A stretch of 64,000 nucleotides of DNA. Source: Strix aluco (lineage: Eukaryota; Chordata; Aves; Strigiformes; Strigidae). The stretch is from assembly GCF_031877795.1 (NCBI RefSeq), contig NC_133935.1, positions 51,217,330 to 51,281,329 on the forward strand. The letters run 5' to 3'. Positions 12,835 through 24,800 of the stretch are shown piece by piece; within the stretch, counting starts at the first letter, position 1, and every line of letters begins with the position of its first letter. Both the position numbers and the translations under genes were made by a program. Below the pieces are notes generated by a model, which ran no database searches, was not told the DNA's origin, and worked only from the letters and a program-made list of their open reading frames with translations.

Positions 12835-15800
12835 AACGATTATCCCATGAACATTGGGAACAGAGACAGGAACTCACGATGCCTGGTGGGTGCCATAACC
12901 AATACACACATATTTGCTATCCCAGTGAATACTGGAAAGTTTTGTGAAGAATGGGGTGACTTTAAATGGAGAAAGGCCATCTCCAATCTATGCTGACACT
13001 TACTGCATTTTTCATTCTGGGAGCTGGAATATGTGGGTTCAAGTTTTCACAGGTGTAGAAGGGAACAGAGCCCAGTTTTCACACGTCTTGGGGAAGTGCT
13101 CTCATGCCCGAACAGTGACATGAAAGAACAGGCATAATCCCCTCCTCCTGAGGTGCTGCTTTCTGAACAAAACCGGTTGCCTTTCCTTTTTGAAGAATCC
13201 AACCCAAGAGGTGTGCATTAGGCATGCTGTGGGCATGTGTAATGGGCCCTGAGGGAAATGAACATGAGAATACATAGTCTGAGGAGCAACATTTGGCTGG
13301 AGATAAAGCGTGGAGTCGTTCAGCCCTGACCAGACCAGGGATCTCAGGGGCACTTGGAGGCACAGAAGTAGAGGAGTTTCCCTGGTGAGAGTGTGGGAGC
13401 TCTGGAGTAACCAGTAAGTTTTAAACTAAGAGAGCACACAGCAGCTGGAGAGTGGGAGGAGAGCCTAGCCTCCACCTTACATCATACTGCTCTTCGATGA
13501 TGGAGGAAATAACAGTAAAATACTTACCGTATCAATAATGTTTTAACAAAGCTGTATTTCATGTTTGTAAATGCTTTACTGAAAATCAGTAGCAAGCGAA
13601 GTGATCTTGTTTCACCACAAACACTGGCAGCAGGGGGAACTTCTTTATTTATCTGCATGTAGGGAATGTGCATTTGCAACTGGGAAACAAACACAGTTTA
13701 ACAGTTTTAAGGACCACTTTGTGTGTTTCACAGCTCACCAGCAGGCCAAGCACCACAGGCTGTCTAGTAGTAGTTTAAAGGATTGATCCTTTGGACAGTC
13801 AATCTTAGCAGAACTGACCTGCCCTAGGTTTTACACTGGATGTCAATATCCTGATGGATTTGGCCCTCGGTAACTTACCTTGTGGGGAACCGAATTCAGA
13901 TCTCAAAAGTCATGGGCCAATGTCTAAAACTTAGGGGTCAAACAGCATGAGCTGTGTTCAGGTACCTATAGCTGCATGTGAAGTTTCATTCAGGCTATGA
14001 AGAGCATTCCTTGCTGTAAAATGGAAAGCAAAGAGATGTTTGTAGTCCTCTTCTCTGCTCATACAAACATGATCCTTTTCACTGAACTTTTAATACAGAC
14101 AGTCAAAAATCTTAAACAACACTATAAATGTTTAAGAAACAAGCACTCAGATAACATAGTATCCTACAGAGAGATATTTTGTCAGCATGCTGTGTAACAG
14201 CAAAATCTTTGCTAAGGCAGAAATTCAGCAAAAGCCTAATTACATCTACACTGAGATTGGGTACCTGGTAGAAATTTTCCACGGGGACAAGGAAATTATA
14301 TCCCTACCAGATAGAAAGCAATTTGCTATAATCTGAAAATAACAATGTGAAAAGAGGGTCAGCTGGGTAAAATCAGTTCACAGGGAGAAAAAAGCAGAGA
14401 AAAGAGACATACAAAAGGAAACAATCAGAGTCTGATTAGACAGGGGAAGGAAGGAAAATTGGTACAACATGGCATAACTTGCAGATTCCTACTTGTATAC
14501 TCATCAGATGGTATATTGTCTTCAGTTTTAGCATTAGTAAGACTACTTAGTTTTCACTGTAAGACAATCATGATACTCTACAATCATCAGCAAAGGGTTG
14601 CATTGATGGAGATTGATAAATCACTATTAAATGAATAAACTGAACCCTCCAGCAATAAGGAATATGCAATTAAAGACTGTATACCAGAGAGCACATGTCA
14701 TTGGCTGTCTTAAATCTATGCTAGCATTTGAAGGAAGGAAGTGTGAAGCACCATTTAAATTCCTACAGCAATTCATCAGTACATTCCATTTCCCCTTAGG
14801 GGAAACAGTGCTGTCCTTAATTCCCATTTCCATATTCAGAGAGAATGGACATCCATATTCAAAAAAAGAATCCATGAGTCCATTGGGCTGTGTGTGTGGA
14901 AATTAAGACTAACTCTCTTGAAATTAAACTGTGTACTTTTCACACACCCAATGGTAGCAGACAACAGAATATTGTTTAAAAAAATTATATAGTTTCTGAT
15001 ACAACTCTTCTTGTCTAAGGATATAAAGAAATCTTTGTACTACACCTGGAGTAGCGATTACCTAATTTATGTTAGTAACAAACAAAATAATAAGCCTATC
15101 AAAATTTACTAAGTATTTTATCTTGAAGTTTAGTTCAGTTACTAAATTTGCTCATGTCTATTATACTAAATTTCAGTGAAATGACACCTTTCCTAATATA
15201 TGCATGATATTGCACATTTTGATGAATAAAAGGTTGTTAAATAGCGATACAATCCTGTCCTGAATGTGGGACATCTTCAAATTAATCTTGGAGTATTGCT
15301 TCTCCTGTAAAATGCCTTAACATCAAGCAAGGTTCAAACATTGCTGCTATGTTCCACCATTACAGTGTAGATCTTACTGTTCAGATAGTTTGATTCTAGT
15401 GTAATATGATTTTGATGAAATGCTATTCAACATAAAACATTAATATGAGAAAGAGAAAGCAAAAGTGAAAGAGAAGAGAAAAATAATGTTTTTGTGCGTG
15501 TCAGAGTTATTTCTTTGGATCTTTCTAATTTCTTCAGACAAAGACGGTTTACTCTGCCTTCTATAGCATAAGACTGTTTTCATGTCTCATACAAAATTTC
15601 AAGACTTGTTTATTATTCCCAGATTTCCACCACGACAAAGGAAACCTTGTTTTTCCCCACCCCTCCCAGTCAAAAGTAGGAGAAAAGGCATTCAACAGAG
15701 GCCTTCCCTGTGATCGTGTTTCTGAAATGGCAGCTGGGCAGTGGCGGTGGCAGTGTCCCTGCTCTGCCCAGGCTGGATCAAACCCGCGTATCTCACATCT

Positions 15801-16875
15801 CAGAGTGTTTTGTGCACTAGCATCTAGCACCTTGGTAGCCTCACTGCTGACAAGGGCTGTCACAAATACTAAAAAGTAGTAAATAAGCAGCCACACAGGA
15901 AGATGTTTCAGCATCTCCCATGTAAACGTTACTTAAGGTGGATCTCTGCTCATGGCTAGGGACTACCTTTATTCTTCAGAAAAGAACTCCATTGCAGAGG
16001 GAAAAACATGAAAAGAAAGAAATCACTTCTGTAGAAACCTTTCATTTTGGGCCCTGAACAAAACTCTTTTGATATAGCAGACTTCAAAATATGACATTTA
16101 ACAGATTTTTGCTGTTTGAATAACTTCATCTGAAAGAATCAGGCTAATTTCAGTCATTCAGAGATTCATTTTTCTTTATTTGTGGCCACCTGCACAACTT
16201 GCTGTCTTTCAATGGGCTGTGTCTTCATCTGGATCTTAGTGAATGACTCATTTCTGTTTGATGCATTTATTTTGCATCTCATATCTTCTGAAAACACACA
16301 TTTAATGGAAACTGTGTATAATACTTCAGTTCTGTTCTGTTTGTTTGAAAAATGCAGCCCAAGCTACAAATGACATATTCCTGAAGATGGAAAAAAATGA
16401 AGACCATAGGAATGCTGTCACCTGAAAACCAGAAATTTTGCACTGTCAGACGGGACTGTGCAGAATGTCAACTCAGAAGCAATTTGAGGATACTTACCTA
16501 AAACTATCCTTCTATGATTAAGCTGCTGTAAGACTGGCTGAGAGAACGAGTCATGTTATTTCATGGCATGCTTGACAAAACACATCTGTCTTGCGGGACT
16601 GGATCAGAAACATCTTGTATTCTGGTATAGCAGTGTTCACTGAGTTGCACTCAGGTCCCAAGGGTGTTCAGGGAAGAAAATGTGGATAGCAAAGCATGTG
16701 CTGCCAGGGCATTCAACACAGTTAGGAGGTAAGAGGTGTTACTGTACAAACACCTGGCTGCGAGGCCAGCCTCTCAAAACTGGACAGTGACTTTTGGGTA
16801 CTGAACCAGAGAAATCTTAAAAGGCTCTTGATTTTCAAAACGTGTAGATGTTTTTTCTAAAGACTGAGGCCTCTT

Positions 16876-16904
16876 TATGGGATCTTGAATCAGAAGATCC
16901 CATA
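16876..16904. repeat. Perfect inverted repeat, 11-bp arms
   Basis: TATGGGATCTT and AAGATCCCATA are exact reverse complements separated by the 7-base loop GAATCAG. No adjacent gene or T tract suggests a function. Confidence 0.9.
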
Positions 16905-17335
16905 TGAATCAGAGACACTTAAAATACTAGCCACACACAAACACCAGACCCTAGGGGACTTACGTTACAGAGCCTGTTTTGAAGTTCTTTGGCTCACCAT
17001 TTTACTGCTGTGCAGTTCCAGTTCTCAGATGCATTTTTTCTTAAACACTTTGAATTAAATACATCAGAAATGTACACAGGCATTCATCTTTTTCTCATTA
17101 GCATTCCTCTTAGCCCTCGGATTTCACCTCTAGTACATTTTCAGCTTTTACATTCTTTAAAACTAGAGTCACATGGAGAGATTTTAACACTCAAAGCAGT
17201 CTTCCATGCTCAGATTAGTAGTAAAGACGTGAAAAGAATTTATACTTACAAGATATAAATACATACCCACTTAGTGGTTTTTCTTGTTCAGGAGACACTG
17301 AAGAAATCCTGAAATTTGACTCACCCATAAGTATC

Positions 17336-17670
17336 AACTGGTAACGTCACCTTTTGCAAGCTGTTTCTTTATCAAGAGGATTATCAGTCATGATTTATGG
17401 ACTGGTAATTAGTAAGAAATCTATGCAATTCTTTGTAACTGCACAAGCTGCTGGGATGAGATGAAGAGTTTAGAACCACTGCCGCTTTTGCTGCACAGCA
17501 TGGTTTTCATAACATCACCTTGGACTGATCCCAGAAGGGCTTATTGTACAAACTATTTAACTTATCTTTGTGGACTCAGAAAGCAAAAAAACCCAAACCA
17601 CAAAGTCCTGGGATCCATTGTAAATTATGCGTCATCCTTTCAGGCACATTTTCATCAGCTCAGCTTTTTT
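17336..17670. repeat. Unassigned dispersed repeat, copy 1
   Basis: Two blocks of this segment recur elsewhere in the window. The block 17336-17408 (around CCTTTTGCAAGCTGTTTC) resembles 18276-18347. The block 17538-17670 (around TACAAACTATTTAACTTATC) resembles 23633-23760. Copies look roughly 70% identical by eye. No protein-coding capacity or known family was recognised. Confidence 0.5.
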
Positions 17671-18275
17671 GTTTTTTCATCGCACCCTTTGTGTAGGATT
17701 CACAGCACTACATAAGCATTAAACTCCTTCTTAGCTACCAGAAGATGGCAGTCCCAACATGCATTATGGCAGCAATTTTCTTGGAAGCAACAGTTCTTAG
17801 GCACGGTTGGAATTGCATTTGAAATACTTTTGTCTCTCCCAACGTCAGTCAGTATGAACATGCCAAAATAAGCATATTCTTGATCAACCGTCATTCAATT
17901 CTCCCATCCCAGTAGGAAGAATTCCTGGAAATATTTTAGGACTCTCTAGCATGAAAGCTGCTTCTGAGCTTGTCCAGCTCTTAGAGGTTATTATTAACAT
18001 GCAAAGTTTGCCAAGAAGTAACAGGATTTTATTTCTGTGGTTTTGCAAGTGTTTTGGTGAGGGCAATAAGCCAGGACAGAAATTGGTGATTCCAGCACAT
18101 AGCAATTCTAATTCATACTTAATAACTGCTGTGAGAAAGGCGTCTACAAAACTCCTAGTTCTATCACTCCTTGTATAAGTTTCACTCATTGAAAGACAGT
18201 ATCTAAAAATACTAAAATATAAAAAAAACCTATTGAAATACACTATCACAACTGAAATGTCCAAAAATGGTAAGC

Positions 18276-18347
18276 TACTGGCAGCTGGATCCTTTGCAAG
18301 CCACTTCATTATCTACAGGATCACCAACAGTTATAAAGACTGGTTAC
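18276..18347. repeat. Unassigned dispersed repeat, partial copy 2
   Basis: It resembles 17336-17408: both contain CTTTGCAAGC or TTTTGCAAGC, then a TTATCWA..AGGAT block, then GACTGGTWA. Only this part is shared. Confidence 0.45.
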
Positions 18348-20884
18348 ATTTCTTTGGAACCATACTGCTCTCTAGAAGTTGATCTTTTAAACAGTTTACA
18401 CCATGTGTTCACAGCCACTCTTAATGGTTCAGAAATCTGTAGGAGAGATAGAGTTACACTACACTGTGAGAAGCCAGATCTGTTTCTTCTTTCAGCAAGG
18501 CAATCCAGCTTAATTTGTGAAGTCTTCATCAGCAGGAAACACCTCTGATAATGAAACTGGTAGTTATGTATTCCGCATACAAAACTAAGTATGATGCAAA
18601 ATACTGCATAATTAGCAATCTGTATAACATTTGATGTTACAGCTGGCATTCGTGACTCAAGACAGGCTTGGTTCTATGCACAACTCCCTCTCCGATGGAC
18701 ACAGCATGTGTGGTTATAAGAGGCCTCAAGTCCTTGTTTTGTGCTCTGGAAAACCGTACTTCAGCATCCCAGTCTCAAACCAGAGGGCTAACCACAAAAA
18801 CAGAGCATGCATTCTCCTCTCAGTATTAAACAACTCAATTGATTCTTCATCTTCTCACTGACAGTAGACACTAACTCCTCCTGCCTGGATGCATCATGCA
18901 GGGGATAAACTATCTTTTTTGCCAGTGGCTTAACTGCTTCCCTTCTTTTAACCCAGTTTCCTCTACCCCTGATAAGACCTCCTCTCTGATTTCTTGCACC
19001 CCTCACTGTCTTTCTTCCCTCGGTCTCATGCTTTTTTTGCCAAGGTCCCTTTTGTTGTCTTGTTCATCTCTGGATCCAAACAGGGCACAATTTTTCCAAA
19101 TGAGAAAATATTAGGAAGTAAAAACAGGAGAACTACAATCTCTCCCACATACTGGACAGTGGAACAAGGAAATAATGAAACCTGCCTAATGTGTTAGGAA
19201 CCCTTCCTTAACTTAAAGATGTTTTGCTCTCTTTGCTCCATTAGCACTAGAAATAGAACACAGAAAAAAACTTCTAGGGCTAATTCCTGTTGGACTGAAG
19301 CAGGTGAAATTAAAGTGTCAAGAATTGGTTAAATATAGATAAAATGCAAATTACTTCCCTTTGAACTCCAAGAGCAAGCAAAGAGCTGCAATGTGAAATT
19401 CTGATAAAACTTCGGTGCGTGTCTTGGCCTCCCTTAAGATATAATTGCCACATGAGTTTGGAAATATTCATACATTTACTTAGAAATAAACACATGAATA
19501 GCAGCATGTTTCTTCTATTGATGATCAAGTAACACACTGAACTGTTTTTCAGTCTTTGACTTGCATACTATTAACATTTTTTGGGAGCTGCAGCCTCTCT
19601 TATAAGAATCTAGGCTGACTGGTAAAGACTCGTTTCTCAGCTGTTTTTTGCAGTTCCCTGAAATCCTGCAGGAGTGCTGAAGGATCTGCTGACTACGGGT
19701 TGAAAAAACACTGCTCTAGATCATTGCTCTACAGCTTTGTAGCCTGCGTAGATTCTCCTAGAGGGGAATTACAGCAATGACACCACACTACTGCAGATAC
19801 TCGAGCTTCCTCTAACCCTCCAAGTGTTGTGTACTACTGTGCAGATGGCTACTTCAGATCCTCAGTATGGAAATTTATTGTAAATGTGACTAGCAAGGTT
19901 CACCTCTAAGTAGGGCTCATCAACTTGATGCCGAGTTGTGACAGCTGTACTTCCAGTCTCAGCTGGACGAGTATGTTTGCATTGTATTGCAACTGCATTA
20001 TGCTTCAGATAAAGTGGGTGGATGATAATCAGAGAAAATTCATGTAAGACACAAAAATTCAGATTATTTGGATTTAGATTGTTTTCTGAAAGCAACTTCT
20101 AAGCATATGGAATGCAAGCTCCTAAAAATCCAGGTGTTCTGAAACATACCTTATTCCAGATCTAGAGCGGCCACCAGGAATATCATCCACTGTTAGCAAA
20201 CTAAATCCCAGTGTTTTTATATGTTTTGGGTTTTTTTTGTGGTTTTGTTTTTTTTTTTTTTTTTTTTTTACACAGAAGGGATGCAAGAAAACTGAAAAAC
20301 CACCCCACAGAAGTGCTCTTGTATGATACATATTCCAGAACTAGATAGTATCCTGACACAAATTAGTATTACTTAGCAGTACAGTTGCACTGGCTTTTGA
20401 ATTCCTGCATGAGAATGAACCCACATGGCACGCTGATATTCAAAGACAGAAGACTGGTTATTACCTCCCCCTTCGGTACACCAGTGTTGTGTATGCAGTA
20501 ACCCTGACCAGCCAAACACACTGGAGATAATAGCACACACTCATTTCTCATGTACAAGGACAGTAGCAGATCCCTTTGGCTACATTTAACGAAAACTGTT
20601 GAAACTTTGTTGTACGTGTAGTATCACAAACACGCAATATTATACTTCTGCCATCTTTTGGAGCTGACAAGTTTCAGCAGATTTTGACAAATCAGAGAAG
20701 CTACAGATTCATGTTTAAGGCCCGGTGTTCAGAATGTGCAGCTGTAACTGCAGGTAACGAATGCTCCCGCAGCGGCACTTCAAAAAGTTATGTCCCAAGA
20801 CTAAATGGAAATGGTAGAAGGAAACTTCGGTATCTGTCATTAAAGGAGAAACACACTGCTATGAAACATTTTTAAGAAAGAGTC
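18348..20884. other. Gene-free DNA downstream of RXYLT1
   Basis: Only a T-rich tract at 20231-20269 stands out. It lies past the inferred RXYLT1 poly(A) signal. Confidence 0.5.
20231..20269. repeat. T-rich low-complexity tract
   Basis: Two runs of T separated by GTGG and G, the longer one over 20 bases. It could be the remnant of a poly(A) tail of a minus-strand retrotransposed sequence, but nothing recognisable lies next to it. Confidence 0.9.
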
Positions 20885-21463
20885 CTCGATTTTTACCTTG
20901 AAATACATATTTTTATTCCACAGTGTTTAATTAGCTTTATGACCACTTCCTTGGAAATGAAATGTCAATCAAGGAAACAGTTAATTTTCAAAACAAGCAC
21001 TTACCAGGATATATCTTAATGACTGTGCTAAACCTGCACTCTGGCTATAATCATACTTTTCTTCTTTAATCTACATAATAAATTACTCTGTACCATACAG
21101 CTTTCATTCTTCTCTTTTCTTCAAACACAACTGTTGTACTTATGTTGGATTTTAACAAGTTCACATGTTCAAAGATACTCTCCTAAAAAAAAATTTATCA
21201 GGTCACACACCAATATGAAAATTGTAAAAACAGTCATAAAATCGTTGTCATCCTTACAGACTACCATCCTGCTAAGTCAACAATCTCTCTGAAAATTGCT
21301 AAGGATGGAGGGCCAAACATAGCTCTCTGGCCAAGCTAGAGCAATTCTGTTGACTTCAAAAGGAATGCATCTGCCCTGTGAGATTTCTTTTGTATAAAAG
21401 CTTCCTTGGAAGGTTAATGGAAATTAAGCTTTCAATCTATTCTAGATTTTCAAAAGGGACAAT
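20885..21463 (-). other. RXYLT1: RXYLT1 3' UTR (inferred)
   Basis: AT-rich sequence between the stop codon and the best poly(A) signal. Nothing here is open in the coding frame. The length of roughly 570 nt is comparable with the few-hundred-base 3' UTR I recall for the mammalian transcript. The exact 3' end is inferred, not seen. Confidence 0.5.
20912..20917 (-). terminator. RXYLT1: Candidate poly(A) signal of RXYLT1
   Basis: The plus-strand TTTATT reads AATAAA on the minus strand, about 550 nt past the stop. A U/GU-rich stretch (including TGTGTTT) lies a few dozen bases further downstream. A weaker ATTAAA alternative sits at 21065-21070. Confidence 0.45.
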
Positions 21464-21881
21464 TTATCCTTTATCACTGGACAGAAATGAATTTTCCAAA
21501 GTATTAATGAATTTCTGTCTCATCCATGCTTTGAAGTTTCGATACCATTCTATAAGCTTTTTTCTCCTTTGAATCTTTTCTCGTAAGCTCATTTTTTTTT
21601 CTTTCTCTAGAAGAGCAGGAAGCTCTTTCCAGTTTTTAATAAAGATAAATGGAGCCCCCATGGTTTTTAATAATTGTAATGGAGCACTGTGGTACATTGA
21701 TGAATTTCCGCAATCACCCGGTGTCATTACATCTTCTATAACAGGCAGAGATCCATACGAACAAGCTTCATAAATTCTATAGCATTCTGTATTTATTCCC
21801 ACTGGGCACAATGTCAAATCACTCTGCAGCAAGGCATCTTGATAGTTTTTGAAACTTTCATTTGTCTCTTGAGGCTGCCAC
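21464..21881 (-). CDS. RXYLT1: RXYLT1 coding exon 6 (C-terminus and stop)
   Basis: The exon begins after TTTCCTAG and encodes [60 protein letters not shown] and onward to [20 protein letters not shown], ending SSDKG-stop. It is the most conserved part of the protein and resembles the exostosin-type nucleotide-sugar-binding half of GT47-like enzymes. Gly330 and Tyr336 here correspond to human Gly333 and Tyr339, both reported sites of dystroglycanopathy missense variants (from memory). The ATG at 21925 lies in the upstream intron and is not used. Confidence 0.96.
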
Positions 21882-24800
21882 CTAGGAAAGTAAAGGGGTT
21901 CAAAATTAACATTCTTCTCAGGCACTGCAATGAAAAAGTAGAGATATGCTTTAATTTCAATTATTTATAAAACTGAAAATGCAAGAATTTTATATTACAC
22001 ACATAATCAATAGGCTTTTACTTCTAGTCCTAACTAGTCTTAAAGAGTCTTCTAAAGATGTATTGACAATGTCACTATTAAAAATAGATTGTAACACTTT
22101 TTACATATGGTCCCTTTAGGAAATTATTAATACTTAGAAGTGTAAGAGGCAAACAAACACCACTTTACATCTTTTGCATGACTTGAATGATGCATATGTC
22201 AATTTACTTCACAGCACAGTTCAGAAATAGACATACAGGGAGACACTTGATGGACTTTTTAATGAAGTTTTTGGCCTCAAATACTTTAAGTCAGTAGAGG
22301 TTGTCTCTTCAAAAGTTAGGATGTAAAACAATCCATTAACCTGAATCCATCTGCCTGAAGTGCCTCAGAACATCTGTGAAATAAGAGTTTATGTCACAGA
22401 TACAATCTGTCTCTTGAGATTCTTTATCAGGGTAGCTGAGGTCTTCCTAAGCACTACTGTGTCTGCTATCAAACATTTTATAGGTGTTGCTTGGCAAAAT
22501 TAAGAAATACAATCAGAACCCTATTACTGTTGGTCAAAAGATCTGTTCTACCTACTTGAAATAAAAGAGCCGCACTGTACAGATTAAATCCACTCTTATA
22601 TGGAACCCAACAAAACACAGCTTTTTCTTCTACTAAGATATTAATACACACAAGGTGCAAGACAAATATTTCTTCACCCACCATAATCAAACGTATGTAA
22701 GAAAAAAAAAGATGGTCCTTATATGTAGTATACATAGGACATTTTTCTATGTATTTAAAAATACACTTTAGGTAAAATATAGCAACAGAAAGTCCATTGC
22801 GTTATGAAGACCTACACAAAGAGTCTCAGCAATGTTCTCTGTTTTAATTATGACTGGGTACCTTTATTTGTAGCATTTTTTAACACTCAAGAAAGGATTG
22901 GTAATAATGAACCAGGCAAAAAAGTCTGAGTATTTTCATGAAGTAAATCATAGTCTTACTGTTCTCTGGCTGCAATCCAGCAAAGTTTGTCAAGCCCATC
23001 CTGCTTCAGAATTTCCATTAGAGCCTCTCTAGAAGAGTTCTTATAAACTGTTCCTAAGAAATTACATATATATGATCTTGGATCATGTAGCATTGACCAG
23101 CTGGGTTCTATAACTGGAAAATTTCTGTACCTGTAAAAACAATGTACCATTAGACTGTATGCTTTTATGTCGAAGAAAAAATAGTTTGCACCATTTCATC
23201 TTTACTGCAGGAGATTCTAAGACTAAAGCCACCTATTTGTTGCCAATCCACATCTAGAAAAACAGACAGACCCAAAAGCAAACCAGTGCAAGTCCTGTCC
23301 TAAAGGTTTTTATTCCCTTTACTCTCTCCACTGAGCCCCTCCACTCTCTCAGAGGCTTTCCAGAATACTTATGTCTGCTTTCAACATCAGAGATATTATG
23401 CGTGCATGTTATAAAATGTCCTTCAGAAACATGCTTTTTCAAAAGCAGCTGTTCTTGACGCAACCACTAGTTTTGACTGAAACGGCCAGGCTAATGGTAA
23501 CTATGGAGTTTAAGTCTCAGCTATGTTAATCTCTAGGCACACTTAACTGAAAATACCACTGGTAACCTCTCAAAGGAAAATCTCACTTTGATCTGGGTGG
23601 ACTTCATTAATCTAACCTTCTGGTTACTAAATAAGCTTATCATACAAGCTATTTAACTTGCCTTTTTGGATTCAACAAAACCAATTTAACATTCTGAGAT
23701 CCAATGTAAGCTGTATGCCATCCTTTTAGACATGTTTCATCACATCAGGCATTTTTCTTTTTTTTGACTGGTTCCTCAAATCTTACACCACTTACTTTAG
23801 TCACCAGTGAAACACTGTTTCAGCTGAAGAGTTGACACTAACTTTCTCATTACATAAAGTTAGTATTTTTTCTGGAACAGATGAATATTAAGAAAGTTTC
23901 TGCTCCTTTGCATTGTCAAATTAACATACATATTCCTTCTGATGTCACTATTTTTGATGGATCACTGTTATACTTCCCTGTTGTTTCTTTTTTGTAAGAA
24001 AAACTATACCCTGATCCCAATTCTTTACTGCTTTCAAAGGCAGTCTCTACTTCATCTCAGTAATTTCTTCATTGCCTTTAATAGTTCTGAAGACATATTC
24101 AATTTCTTCACCTTCCCAAATTTTGATGGAAGAGTCCTTTCCTTGTTCTCCTCCTGTGTGATGAATGTTAATTAACTTTCAGAAAACCGTTTTCTTCTTC
24201 ATGCCAAATATTTCTGCAGGATTCAACACCTTTATTTTCCCTCTTCACTTGAAAATCTGGCACATTTGCATACCTTTAATCACAATTTTTAAAACTGTTG
24301 GTGATCACGGGCTGAAAACCCCCATTCTGATTGATATCTGATCTATCTTTCTCCACACAGCTTCGCACCCTGGTATACTGTTGTAACTGTTGTTGCTTTC
24401 TGTTATCTGTCACCTTAATCTGTGCATCTCAAAACTCAAGTTCTTTTTGCTTAGGAACTTACAATGCCATCAATTTTCTGACACCATCAGGAATCAAAAT
24501 TTAGTGTATTTCAATGACACTGTGAGCAAGTTCAAGCTATGTATAAAAACTCCATCCATTTGCCAACTGGCTCAATACAGGATATTGAATTCAAATTCAA
24601 CATAAAATATGAAAATAATTCTGTATTCTGATAAGTAGCTAAAACAGTATTAACTCTGTAAGGAGTAAAAATGCATCTGACTGAACCAAACCTTTATCTA
24701 CTCCACATAAATAATTTGAGCAGTAAGTATAACAAAAATGGTTTGTGAGTAACCAGTTAAGCCAGGTTATGTTACTGTGATACTGGAGTATACTAATTAC

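Larger units (their letters stand above)
10260..17335. other. Gene-free intergenic DNA
   Basis: No exon, RNA gene or dated repeat was recognised. It contains the 22-bp duplication at 12791-12834, the inverted repeat at 16876-16904 and an open frame with a hydrophobic start at 15561-15914 (minus). Confidence 0.55.

Noticed and set aside
17884..18309. 141-codon minus-strand frame with hydrophobic segments.
   Set aside because: No family recognised, overlaps the unassigned repeat at 18276-18347, and a length like this is expected by chance in 64 kb.
1..20880. Possible SRGAP1 exons, expected downstream of RXYLT1 from mammalian gene order.
   Set aside because: I looked for the conserved F-BAR start and found nothing resembling it. 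The gene may begin outside the window.
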